Shown here: one piece after another, positions 1-5,899 of the stretch
Layout: the number at the start of each line of letters is the position of its first letter
Numbering within the stretch: the stretch's first letter is position 1
From: Vulcanimicrobiota bacterium
Lineage (GTDB): Bacteria > Vulcanimicrobiota > Vulcanimicrobiia > Vulcanimicrobiales > Vulcanimicrobiaceae
Assembly: GCA_003167055.1 (NCBI GenBank)
Contig: PMUE01000109.1
Location: 1-10,069 of the forward strand
Length of the DNA stretch: 10,069 nucleotides
Reading direction: 5' to 3'
Translations under genes and position numbers: made by a program
The notes under the pieces: generated by a model
Database searches by the model: none
Seen by the model: the letters and a program-made list of their open reading frames with translations, nothing else
Told to the model about the DNA's origin: nothing

Positions 1-14
1 AGCGTAGGAACCGC

Positions 15-1346
15 GTGAGAGCCATTGCTTCGGCCCCCTTCGCCTTAGCTGCGGCATTGCTATTATGCATGCTGCCGCGTGGCCCAATACAGGCTGACAC
101 GGGCTCAAACCAAAGCCTTTCTGCTGCGGAGATTCTGGCTAAAGCTTCCAGTGCCGAGAGCGTATCCAGCGCACCGAACACAACCTCTGCTACCGAGTAC
201 ACCATCTCGAAGAGTGGCGGCCTCACAGAGATTCAGACGGTCCTGGCGAAGGCCCCGAACCGTCTCCTTATTAAAGATCAGATCACGTGGATGCACGTCA
301 CACGATATCTCGGTTATGACGGCCAGAACGCCTGGGTTTCCTTTGAGCCTGCCGGCTCGGGACCCGCCGCCCCGTCGCTCCGCACGTATATCATCTCGGA
401 AGCTGCGTACTACAATCGATCGTCAATGGTCAAGCAGCGTTGGCCAACGGAAACGACGCGCTTGTCAGACGTCACAGTTCAAGGGAAGACGTACTTCGCA
501 ATTTTGGAGCGCCCAAAAGAGGGGAGGCCCGACACCCTTCTTATTGACCAAACGACCTTTAGGATCGTGGGAGCGATATTTGATCCGGGGTACTACGACC
601 TCTGCCTTCGCTTCTCTGAATCAAACGGAACTCGATATTGCGCGCTACAAGCGCATTTTCACGGCGATGAGCAGACGGGGTCGATAATGACACGGATTCT
701 CGATGCGCACGCCGTCGAAGACATGCAGTTTCTCCACAGCGCCGACGAGACCGACGCGACCACGGACTGGATCGTGTCGCATGCGCGTGTCGCCGTTCGA
801 GCGGGCGAGCGTCCCCAATCAGGCGCTCTTCAAGGCGTTGAACGAATGGGCCGTTACGATAACGGCCCCGAGACGACAGCAGATTGGGCGCTTATCACCA
901 AACCGGCCACTGGGTTCTCCATCTTGCGGTCATATGGAAGCAAGACCGACAGCTCCCGCAAGATCGAAGTTTACGGATACGGTGGAGAGTCTGTCGGGCC
1001 TGACCCCGCGGCGTTCGACAAACGCGTTTTCGGCCTCGCGTACAACCGTTGCGAGCTGTACGCGGAGGCGTGCCACGTTAGCGTCGCTCGACTCCAAAAT
1101 GCTCGACTCGACGGGAATCTCGTGTACACACTCAAGGTTACGTCTACCGATTCAGACGGGGGCTGGTATGTCGTATTCCTTGACCAATCCGACTTGCTTC
1201 CACTCGAAGTACTCTTTCCAAGCGGCACCACTATTCAGTACAGTGACTATCAACCCGGGGTGGACGGCACTCCGATACCCGGTACAATAAAGTATGGATT
1301 TCTCAAGACCTACGAAGTGATTTCCGGGATTGGTAACGGACCGTAG
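15..1346 (+). CDS. Exported LolA-like protein with two similar halves, function unknown
   Basis: This is a 443-residue secreted protein. It starts at GTG with AGGAA five to nine bases upstream. Residues 1-27 form a signal peptide: a short basic start, a hydrophobic run at about 8-20 and a likely signal peptidase I site after IQA. The mature part is rich in predicted beta strands. Motifs such as YLGYDGQNAWVS at 99-110 resemble outer-membrane lipoprotein-sorting (LolA/LolB-like) domains in large exported families of poorly known phyla. A strand pattern around residues 159-191 (TYFAIL, then LLIDQ, then a GAIFDPG-like turn) recurs at about 370-404 (VYTLKV, then VFLDQ, then LEVLFPSG), so the protein may be a tandem duplication. 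Six cysteines (18, 197, 209, 346, 353 and one more to confirm) include possible disulfide partners. No enzyme motif is seen. The LolA-like assignment is an inference from pattern, and a role in lipid or lipoprotein handling is only possible. Confidence 0.6.
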   Translation: MRAIASAPFALAAALLLCMLPRGPIQADTGSNQSLSAAEILAKASSAESVSSAPNTTSATEYTISKSGGLTEIQTVLAKAPNRLLIKDQITWMHVTRYLGYDGQNAWVSFEPAGSGPAAPSLRTYIISEAAYYNRSSMVKQRWPTETTRLSDVTVQGKTYFAILERPKEGRPDTLLIDQTTFRIVGAIFDPGYYDLCLRFSESNGTRYCALQAHFHGDEQTGSIMTRILDAHAVEDMQFLHSADETDATTDWIVSHARVAVRAGERPQSGALQGVERMGRYDNGPETTADWALITKPATGFSILRSYGSKTDSSRKIEVYGYGGESVGPDPAAFDKRVFGLAYNRCELYAEACHVSVARLQNARLDGNLVYTLKVTSTDSDGGWYVVFLDQSDLLPLEVLFPSGTTIQYSDYQPGVDGTPIPGTIKYGFLKTYEVISGIGNGP

Positions 1347-1364
1347 CTTTACACCCGGTGCTAA

Positions 1365-1478
1365 GAACGCGCGCTGGCATTGGCTTTCGAGGAGGCGCGC
1401 GTGCTAGTAAATCTCGGCGTAAATATCTCAAACATACGTGCTCAAGTCATGACCTTATTTGAAGATGACGGTGGCTGA
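1365..1478 (+). pseudogene. Possible relic of a ClpC-type Clp N-domain
   Basis: Between the LolA-like gene and the lipoprotein gene, the frame starting at 1365 encodes about 37 residues between a TAA (1362-1364) and a TGA (1476-1478). The first part, ERALALAFEEAR, resembles the start of a Clp N-domain repeat (typically R-x-x-x-L-A-x-E-E-A-R). The second part, RVLVNLGVNISNIRAQV, resembles the end of the same repeat (A-R-V-L-x-N-L-G-V-D-L-x-x-V-R-x-Q-V). The middle of the repeat, which normally holds the G-H-N-x-I-G-T-E-H-L-L-L-G stretch, is absent, as if deleted between the EEAR and AARVL segments. A GTG at 1401 follows GAGGAG at 1390-1395, so a 25-residue peptide could also be made. The match is from memory of the family consensus and is short, so chance resemblance remains possible. 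Confidence 0.35.
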
Positions 1479-1527
1479 GGCGACGAACCGGAGGACGGCC
1501 GTCGCGGGCGGCTGAATTATCCGGCTT

Positions 1528-2040
1528 GTGCGTTACAGTAGCGCTTTCGTTCTGCTCGCGCTCCTCACCGCGTGTACCGGTGGCGGCGGGTCGTCGAGCG
1601 CGCCAAACGCGCCAGGCGCAGGCAGCCCCCCGAATTACATCGGTACGTTTCCACTCACGTATTGGGGCGTGGTCGGCTCCTGTGGCAGCAGCGTACTTCC
1701 GACGGCAATAAATGTCACTGCCACGACGCAGGGGACGAGCAACGACGGCCTCGCGGTCACGCTCCTGACGGGCAACCTTATCGGCGGTTTATTCGATGGG
1801 ATGCCGCTTACGAATACGAATCCACCCGGCCCAAGCGAGCAGTCCTACTATCCAACCGCCTACGTCCTAAACTCGAATGGTGTGTTTCAAATCAACGTCC
1901 TCTATGGTTACGCGCCCTTACCGAAGAGTCTTGAAGACCTTAATCTCGTGGTTGGCTTTTCAGGCATCGGAGGCGCCAACGTGCAGACGGGTACGTGCGA
2001 AGAAGGCGCCGAGCAGGCCTATATCCATAAGGCGTCTTGA
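1528..2040 (+). CDS. Small lipoprotein of unknown function
   Basis: This is a 170-residue predicted lipoprotein. The start is GTG: the frame opens only four codons upstream, after a TGA at 1513-1515, and holds no other usual start codon. The N-terminus has Arg2, a short hydrophobic stretch at 6-13 and the lipobox LTAC ending at Cys16. A flexible Gly/Ser/Pro linker follows at about 17-36, as is usual for lipoproteins tethered to a membrane. The remainder is a compact domain of about 130 residues rich in Thr, Asn, Gly and Tyr, with two cysteines (about 52 and 157) that could form a disulfide. I do not recognise the family. The Shine-Dalgarno sequence is poor; the only good purine run (GGAGGA, about 1490) is too far upstream. 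The OmdA-like gene begins four bases after the stop, so the two are probably co-transcribed. Confidence 0.7.
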   Translation: MRYSSAFVLLALLTACTGGGGSSSAPNAPGAGSPPNYIGTFPLTYWGVVGSCGSSVLPTAINVTATTQGTSNDGLAVTLLTGNLIGGLFDGMPLTNTNPPGPSEQSYYPTAYVLNSNGVFQINVLYGYAPLPKSLEDLNLVVGFSGIGGANVQTGTCEEGAEQAYIHKAS

Positions 2041-2044
2041 TCGA

Positions 2045-2290
2045 ATGGCTAAAGAAAAGGGCGGCCCCGTCCATAAACTTCCGGCGGACCTCCGGAAAGC
2101 AATTGAAGCCGACTCGATTGCAAAGGGCGTGTGGGAAGACATTACACCGTTAGCCCGCAACGAGTGGATCTGCTGGGTTACCTCTGCGAAGCAAGACGTC
2201 ACGCGAAAGCGCCGCATCACCGTTGGTCTGGATAAAATGCGTAAGGGCATGCGAAGGCCTTGCTGCTGGCCGGGTTGCCCCCATCGCTAG
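2045..2290 (+). CDS. YdeI/OmpD-associated (OmdA-like) family protein
   Basis: This is an 81-residue protein of the family known as YdeI or OmpD-associated, also called bacteriocin-protection OmdA. It is basic and probably cytoplasmic. Family marks are LPADLRKAIEAD near residues 12-23, the W-E-D-I-T-P-L-A-R-N-E-W-I block at about 30-42, the K-x-x-x-T-R-x-R-R-I segment near 50-58, and the C-terminal RRPCCWPGCPHR with two adjacent cysteines and a third cysteine. I chose ATG 2045: the frame is open further upstream, but that part reads through the lipoprotein gene and is out of character, while the family motifs begin just after this Met. AAGG at 2029-2032 is a distant but possible ribosome site. 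Members have been linked to resistance to antimicrobial peptides, but the biochemical role is not established. Its TAG stop overlaps the stop of the convergent PfpI gene. Confidence 0.85.
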   Translation: MAKEKGGPVHKLPADLRKAIEADSIAKGVWEDITPLARNEWICWVTSAKQDVTRKRRITVGLDKMRKGMRRPCCWPGCPHR

Positions 2291-3084
2291 CTGGTCGCGA
2301 GGCGGGCCTGGGCGATGCCGGCATTCTTCTTCAAGCCCGCGACCAGCGGCGCGAAGTTCGCCTGGACCTCGCCAGCGATCTGCGGACCGGCTTTCGCTTC
2401 GGAGCCGGCATTAAACGGCGGCTGCGGATCGTACTCGAACATCAGCTGGAGCATACGAGCGTAGTCATCGCCACGTAGCTTTGCCGCCATCTGCAGACCG
2501 AAATCAAGACCCGCGGTTACCCCGGCGCCGGTGATTCGATTACGATCGACGACGACGCGTTCGGAAACCGGCGTGGCACCAAGCGTTGCAAGTAGGTCGT
2601 GCACAACCCAATGCGTGGTTGCGCGATATCCGCGTAGCAATCCGGCCCCACCGAGAATGAGCGCGCCGGTACAAACGCTCGTAACATACTCCGCACTCGG
2701 GCCGACGCGTTGCAGAAAGCCGACGACCTTCGGGTCATTCATAACCGAAAATGAGTCTGGACCGCCGCCCCCGCCAACGAACAGCACCGTCAGGCCACTC
2801 GCGATCTCATCAAACGCCGCGGTCGGCACGATCGGTACGCCCGTGTCGGTGAGCACGACCGTGCGATCTTTCCATACGAGCTGCACGTCGGTGTTCCCGA
2901 GCGCCGCGAAAATCAGTTGCGGCGCAATCATGTCGAGCGCGGTCATTCCCGGATAGATCACCATCGCGACGCGCTGGACGCCGTGCGGCGTCGCCTGCGA
3001 GCCCACCGAGTCGGCGGCGAACGCCCTTGTTGCCACCATTCCGGCGATGGCGCCGGTAAGCGCGGTGAATGTCGATCGCTTCAT
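2287..3084 (-). CDS. Exported DJ-1/PfpI family protein, isonitrile hydratase-like
   Basis: This is a 265-residue protein of the DJ-1/PfpI (ThiJ, class I glutamine amidotransferase-like) superfamily. The closest type I recognise is isonitrile hydratase (InhA), which hydrates isonitriles to N-formamides. Evidence is the nucleophile elbow SVCTGALILGGAGLL with Cys138, the following GYRATTHW, and Asp51 in TALDMIAPQ, where InhA-type enzymes carry their catalytic Asp. The glycine-rich FVGGGGGPDS lies between them. I chose ATG 3084: GAGGG sits nine bases upstream, and it gives the signal-like start MKRSTFTALTGAIAGMVATR followed by AFA-A. The frame remains open to a GTG at 3141, but those 19 extra residues would bury the signal peptide. 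Export is unusual because most relatives are cytoplasmic. The KR pair followed by S-T-F could be a Tat-like signal, but a Sec signal fits as well. The substrate is unknown. Confidence 0.85.
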   Translation of the reverse strand: MKRSTFTALTGAIAGMVATRAFAADSVGSQATPHGVQRVAMVIYPGMTALDMIAPQLIFAALGNTDVQLVWKDRTVVLTDTGVPIVPTAAFDEIASGLTVLFVGGGGGPDSFSVMNDPKVVGFLQRVGPSAEYVTSVCTGALILGGAGLLRGYRATTHWVVHDLLATLGATPVSERVVVDRNRITGAGVTAGLDFGLQMAAKLRGDDYARMLQLMFEYDPQPPFNAGSEAKAGPQIAGEVQANFAPLVAGLKKNAGIAQARLATS

Positions 3085-3093
3085 ATCCGTCAA

Positions 3094-3098
3094 CCCTC
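3094..3098 (-). promoter_or_regulatory. Ribosome binding site deciding the PfpI start
   Basis: On the minus strand GAGGG lies nine bases before the ATG at 3084. No similar site precedes the alternative GTG at 3141. This supports the shorter protein with an N-terminal signal peptide. Confidence 0.6.
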
Positions 3099-3215
3099 GG
3101 CCGTCAGCAGCGTGCACGGTAAACACGCGGCTCCTGCGCACTGTGACAGCAAAAGCTGGTTATCACGCCGGCGTAGGGAAGGACGGCTCAAAGAGCCCAG
3201 AATCGCCTCGCGGCA

Positions 3216-3488
3216 GTGACCCTCACCCTGCACAATGAGTCTGACGCGAGCGTTTGGGTCACCATGCACCAAGAGAGCAAAGAGCTTGGAACGAGAGTTC
3301 TCGAACCCGGACAAACGTGGGTCCGTGAGGTATGGACCAACGGTGGTGTCGCGAAAGTTCGCGCGCAATTCTGGTCTCCGCAAAATAAATGCCGGGGAGC
3401 GTTCTTCGAAGACCGCTACGACTATATCACCGGTAGAGTCACCCTAACGATTCTCAAACAGGGCAACTCCTACATCATGCGTAGGTAG
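3216..3488 (+). CDS. Small beta-rich protein of unknown function, possibly truncated
   Basis: This is a 90-residue open frame starting at GTG. I do not recognise the family with confidence. The sequence alternates hydrophobic and polar residues in a beta-sandwich-like way (LTLHNES, VWVTMH, TWVREVW, KVRAQFWS, GRVTLTILKQG) and has a single cysteine near 58. It reads like the mature part of a secreted small domain, yet no signal peptide is present. The frame upstream reaches a TAG at 3174-3176 with no other start codon, and no Shine-Dalgarno sequence precedes the GTG. It could therefore be a cytoplasmic orphan, a gene translated from a weak site, or an exported protein that has lost its N-terminus. 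It lies divergent from the PfpI gene across 131 bp and ends ten bases before the convergent gene at 3499-3807. Confidence 0.45.
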   Translation: MTLTLHNESDASVWVTMHQESKELGTRVLEPGQTWVREVWTNGGVAKVRAQFWSPQNKCRGAFFEDRYDYITGRVTLTILKQGNSYIMRR

Positions 3489-3498
3489 AACGCTCTCG

Positions 3499-3807
3499 TT
3501 AGCGCGGAAGGTGCATAGAAAAGCACTTGACGGCCGCGGCACGCACGCGCGTTTCGATGGCCTCGCAAACCTCTAATGTCAGCGCAGCAACGCCAAGACG
3601 TCGCACCGCCTTCCCGTGAGCGCGTAGCCGCTGGACCATCGCGCGGCGACCGACATCGTCGGTGTTGCCGAGGCCCCACTGATCGCGCTGAAGGCCCGGA
3701 TCGTTGTACAGGGCCTCGATGACCGCGGCCAGTCTATCTGCCGGGCCTTCCAAAGTTATCAAATGCGGCCACACCGCAAACTTGATCGTCCGATCGTCAA
3801 CCATCAT
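3499..3807 (-). CDS. Small protein of unknown function
   Basis: This is a 102-residue protein starting at the first of two adjacent ATG codons. GAGGGG lies nine bases upstream, a strong ribosome site that supports the gene being real. The N-terminal part (about 1-35) looks like a beta strand pair followed by a helix: IKFAVWPHLITLEGPADRL then an amphipathic stretch to ALYNDPGL. From about 55 onward it is basic and helical, rich in Arg and Ala. There are two cysteines near 81 and 95. I recognise no domain. It is the last gene of the minus-strand run VOC-VOC-GNAT-this gene, separated from the GNAT stop by 89 bases that contain a possible promoter. It could therefore be transcribed separately. 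Confidence 0.55.
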   Translation of the reverse strand: MMVDDRTIKFAVWPHLITLEGPADRLAAVIEALYNDPGLQRDQWGLGNTDDVGRRAMVQRLRAHGKAVRRLGVAALTLEVCEAIETRVRAAAVKCFSMHLPR

Positions 3808-3816
3808 TATTCAGCA

Positions 3817-3822
3817 CCCCTC
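3817..3822 (-). promoter_or_regulatory. Strong ribosome binding site of the 102-residue gene
   Basis: The minus strand reads GAGGGG, with nine bases to the ATG at 3807. This is among the clearest ribosome sites in the window and is the main support for the small gene. Confidence 0.6.
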
Positions 3823-3825
3823 ACC

Positions 3826-3889
3826 TTATATAATCGGGTGAGAAAGCGCTCTGGTGAACGCGCCTTTGCTAACGAGTCGTAAGCGCTTT
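3826..3889. promoter_or_regulatory. Possible promoter with paired AAGCGCTT-type palindromes
   Basis: Between the GNAT stop and the next minus-strand gene there is an AT-rich island holding TATATAAT (3827-3834), which reads ATTATATAAG on the minus strand and could act as a -10 element. Upstream on the minus strand lie two copies of an AGCGCT-centred palindrome, at 3843-3850 (AAAGCGCT) and 3882-3889 (AGCGCTTT). Their centres are 38-39 bp apart. They are also mutually complementary over eight bases, so the RNA could form a stem with a 31-base loop. The RNA form would be a poor terminator because only a short T-rich run follows. The paired palindromes also fit a repressor operator. I cannot find a good -35 box, and the assignment is tentative. 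Confidence 0.3.
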
Positions 3890-3896
3890 ATTCAGC

Positions 3897-4445
3897 TTAT
3901 GTAATGACTTTCTCCATTCGCACCACTTCGATGGCGCGGCCGCCGCCGAGCTGCACGTCGAGGCTTTCGCGCCGAGCGTACCCCCGAGCCTCATAGAATT
4001 GCACTCCGGTGAGCGTCGAAGCCATCTCGAGTCGCCGGAATCCGGCGGCCGCCGCAGCCTGCTCGCAGGCGTCGAGAATCAGCGTCCCAATGCCGCGTCG
4101 CGCCCACGACGGGTGTACGAAGAACGCACGGATCTTCGCAGCATCGCACGCCGGATCGAGAAACACATCGTCGTCCCGATGCCACTGATCGCCGCCAAAG
4201 AGCGTCTTACGCCGGCTCCAACCGCCGCAACCCACGAGGTTCGCGGGCTGCGTCGCATCGGCCGGAATCTCGGCCGCAAAATACGTTCCGTCATCGATCA
4301 GCGCCGTGTCGACGCCATACACCCCGCTGATGGCGGCATCAATCTGGTCGGCGGAATAATCCCCCGTCTGCAACCCTCGAACCGACGCTTCGATGAGGCG
4401 CTGCAGTTCCTCGACGTCTCCTCGTCTCGCCGGACGAGTCCTAAT
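3897..4445 (-). CDS. GNAT family N-acetyltransferase, probable non-standard (ATT) start
   Basis: This is a Gcn5-related N-acetyltransferase of about 182 residues. Using the ATT start, the acetyl-CoA binding motif A is seen as FVHPSWARRGIGTLIL at about 109-124, with the R-R-G-I-G-T pyrophosphate loop at 116-121. The C-terminal TGVQFYEARGY is the typical last strand-helix. The first standard start codon in frame is a TTG at 4373, but upstream of it the frame continues with RTRPARRGDVEELQRLIEAS, which is exactly the first strand and helix of a GNAT fold. No ATG, GTG or TTG lies between 4373 and the in-frame stop at 4482-4484. The most natural start is ATT 4445-4443, which overlaps the TAG stop of the preceding VOC gene (4443-4441) by one base and could be reached by translational coupling. 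A substitution from ATG is the alternative. The substrate is unknown, and small molecule or peptide N-acetylation is possible. Confidence 0.85.
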   Translation of the reverse strand: MRTRPARRGDVEELQRLIEASVRGLQTGDYSADQIDAAISGVYGVDTALIDDGTYFAAEIPADATQPANLVGCGGWSRRKTLFGGDQWHRDDDVFLDPACDAAKIRAFFVHPSWARRGIGTLILDACEQAAAAAGFRRLEMASTLTGVQFYEARGYARRESLDVQLGGGRAIEVVRMEKVIT

Positions 4446-4803
4446 CGTGGTGGAAATAGAACAAGTTCCCGTCCAGATCGCTTACGGTGAATTGCCGTAG
4501 TCCCCAAGGCTTCTTTTCCAGCGGCTCGACGATGTTGGCGCCCGAAGACTGCAGTTCGCGGTACGACGCATCGATGTCATGGGCGAACACCCAGTGCACC
4601 GCAGGTTCGAACGGTGGCTGCCTCTTCCGAAAGAATATCGCCACACCGGCGCGTGATACGGCCCCAATTTCTTTGCCGGGATAGAGCCAGCCGATCTCAA
4701 AGCCGAGTGTGTCTCGGTAATACTGTTGTGCGCGTTCGACGTCAGCAACCGGCAACTCCGGAACCGGATGGCTGAACGAGCTCAGTTTCGCATCTGTGCC
4801 CAT
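4441..4803 (-). CDS. VOC family protein, glyoxalase/bleomycin-resistance type
   Basis: This is a 120-residue single-domain member of the vicinal oxygen chelate superfamily. It has two beta-alpha-beta-beta-beta modules. The first opens with PVPELPVADVERAQQYYRDTLGFE (about 13-36), followed by the IGAVSRAGVAIFF strands. The second carries VHWVFAHDIDASYRELQSSGA and ends in VSDLDGNLFYFHHD, the usual D-x-D-G-N closing strand. The position that holds the last metal-binding Glu in glyoxalases is occupied by Phe/Tyr, which argues for a ligand-binding (bleomycin-resistance-like) member or an altered metal site. I chose ATG 4803 because GGAG lies six bases upstream. ATG 4815, which overlaps the previous gene's TGA as TGATG, is an alternative adding four residues. 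It follows another VOC gene and precedes the GNAT gene in one minus-strand run. Confidence 0.88.
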   Translation of the reverse strand: MGTDAKLSSFSHPVPELPVADVERAQQYYRDTLGFEIGWLYPGKEIGAVSRAGVAIFFRKRQPPFEPAVHWVFAHDIDASYRELQSSGANIVEPLEKKPWGLRQFTVSDLDGNLFYFHHD

Positions 4804-4809
4804 CGATAT

Positions 4810-4813
4810 CTCC
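4810..4813 (-). promoter_or_regulatory. Ribosome binding site deciding the second VOC start
   Basis: GGAG on the minus strand sits six bases before ATG 4803. The other in-frame ATG at 4815 has only GGTGGGCGGG before it, and part of this GGAG falls within its first codons. The site favours the 120-residue form, though reinitiation at the TGATG overlap is also possible. Confidence 0.5.
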
Positions 4814-4814
4814 A

Positions 4815-5207
4815 TCACCCGCCCACCGGAGGTTGCCAAAGTTCGATTTTGTTCCCTTCCGGATCTAACACCCAGGCGAACGTTCCGTACTCCGACTCGT
4901 CAATTTTCTCGAGAACGTTGCAACCCTCGGCCTTGAGCGCCGCGATGAGGCCGTGTAGATCGTCGACGCGGTAGTTGACCATGAACGCAGCTGGACTTGG
5001 CGCGAAATCGTCTTCATCGGCTGGGGCGATGCGCCAGGCAGTCATGCCGCCGGTGGGCTGCCCTTCCGCATCGCTCCAAGCAAACGCCGCCCCGCCCCAT
5101 TCCTGGACGTCAATTCCCAAGTGGCGCTTGTACCACGCCTGTAAGGCCGGTGCGTCCTTTGCTTTGAAGAAAATTCCCCCGATTCCGGTAACTCGCTTCA
5201 CATGCAT
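4815..5207 (-). CDS. VOC family protein, glyoxalase-like
   Basis: This is a 130-residue vicinal oxygen chelate protein. The first module, GIGGIFFKAKDAPALQAWYKRHLGI (about 8-32), is the usual strand plus helix. The second module begins with FMVNYRVDDLHGLIAALKAEG (about 75-95) and ends with VLDPEGNKIELWQP, retaining the Glu that serves as a metal ligand in glyoxalase-type enzymes. The TWR region in the middle (TGGMTAWRIAP) is a common VOC feature. The frame is open upstream to 5303, but the family sequence begins here and the upstream part overlaps the divergent TPR gene. GAAGGAG abuts ATG 5207 directly, which is too close, whereas it is ideally placed (six bases) for GTG 5201. The true start may therefore be two codons downstream. 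This gene leads the run VOC-VOC-GNAT-unknown. Confidence 0.88.
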   Translation of the reverse strand: MHVKRVTGIGGIFFKAKDAPALQAWYKRHLGIDVQEWGGAAFAWSDAEGQPTGGMTAWRIAPADEDDFAPSPAAFMVNYRVDDLHGLIAALKAEGCNVLEKIDESEYGTFAWVLDPEGNKIELWQPPVGG

Positions 5208-5214
5208 CTCCTTC
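5208..5214 (-). promoter_or_regulatory. Shine-Dalgarno sequence touching the first VOC start
   Basis: The minus strand reads GAAGGAG immediately followed by ATG CAT GTG. Spacing is zero to the ATG and six to the GTG. The site therefore points to GTG 5201 as the initiating codon, removing Met-His from the predicted protein. Confidence 0.45.
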
Positions 5215-5233
5215 TCTGTGCCAGGGTGTAGCG

Positions 5234-5899
5234 ATGCCCGCAGAAGAATACCTCTGCGTGGGCGACTGGTACCGTAAGACGACCTGGACGGGCGATGACG
5301 CAAAGGATTTCTTTGCGCAGCTTGCGCACTCGCAAGCCGAGATTCAGCGCGCGCAATATCTCAAGGTTCAAGCGCTTACGCTCAAAGACGTAAAGCAATA
5401 CAGCGCGGCACTCGAGTTAGCCGATCTGGCACTCGAAAAATACCCCCACGCCGACACGGCGCAGTTTCGCAAATTGCGGGCGGAGTGCCTGTGGGCTTTA
5501 GGCCTTCGCGAGCAATCACTGGAAGCATACCGCTCTGCGTTCGAAGCGCAACGTGAACAGCGAAACATCCTTTGCAACGTCGCCCTTGCTTTCGCAGAGG
5601 CCTTTCATGATGCTGACGACGGCGCGCACCGCCGAGAGCTCCTCGACCTTCTGCGGGAAGAGATCGCCCAACCGGAATCGTTTGGTCCGATGCTGGAGCT
5701 ACGATACGCGCTGATGTTTGCGCGGCTTCTCTCGGGCCTTGGAGACGTCAACGCTGCCGCAAAATGGGCCGAACGAGCGCTCTCCGCGCAGCGCGCTGAA
5801 ATGGCGGCACTCCGGCATCACCGACGCGTCGGTTGGGCAAGTAGCGTTGACGAACGGACCGAGATCTGGTTGCGACAGCTGTCCGGTGGTGACGCTTAG
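5234..5899 (+). CDS. TPR-like helical repeat protein
   Basis: This is a 221-residue soluble protein with no signal peptide or membrane segment. After an N-terminal YLCVGDWYRKTTWTGDDAKDFF block (about 6-27) it is almost all helical, with tetratricopeptide-like pairs. One lies at about 40-75 (RAQYLKVQALTL, then YSAALELADLALEKYP), the next at about 78-108 and a third near 160-190 (ALMFARLLSGLGDVNAAAKWAERAL). The alternating small and aromatic residues at TPR positions (A-L-x-L-A-x-x-x-L-x-K-Y-P) are clear. It presumably acts as a protein-binding scaffold, and nothing points to a partner. ATG 5234 is supported by AGGG at 5223-5226, seven bases upstream. The ATG lies 26 bp from the divergent VOC start, so at least one promoter must sit inside a coding region. 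Its TAG overlaps the TAA of the convergent methionine synthase gene. Confidence 0.78.
   Translation: MPAEEYLCVGDWYRKTTWTGDDAKDFFAQLAHSQAEIQRAQYLKVQALTLKDVKQYSAALELADLALEKYPHADTAQFRKLRAECLWALGLREQSLEAYRSAFEAQREQRNILCNVALAFAEAFHDADDGAHRRELLDLLREEIAQPESFGPMLELRYALMFARLLSGLGDVNAAAKWAERALSAQRAEMAALRHHRRVGWASSVDERTEIWLRQLSGGDA

Noticed and set aside
1367..1402. Inverted repeat ACGCGCGC/GCGCGCGT with a 20-base loop, a possible terminator
   Set aside because: The arms are simple GC alternation, no T run follows, and the segment is better read as part of the ClpC-like relic.
1494..1503. Ten-base perfect palindrome GACGGCCGTC upstream of the lipoprotein gene
   Set aside because: It is isolated, and such GC palindromes are expected by chance in a GC-rich genome; no second copy was seen nearby.
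1877..2044. N-terminal extension of the OmdA-like gene
   Set aside because: It overlaps the lipoprotein gene in another frame and carries no family sequence; ATG 2045 fits the family.
2531..2956. Plus-strand open frame of 141 codons inside the PfpI gene
   Set aside because: It is antisense to clear catalytic motifs and encodes a low-complexity Ser/Thr/Pro/Arg sequence typical of a shadow frame.
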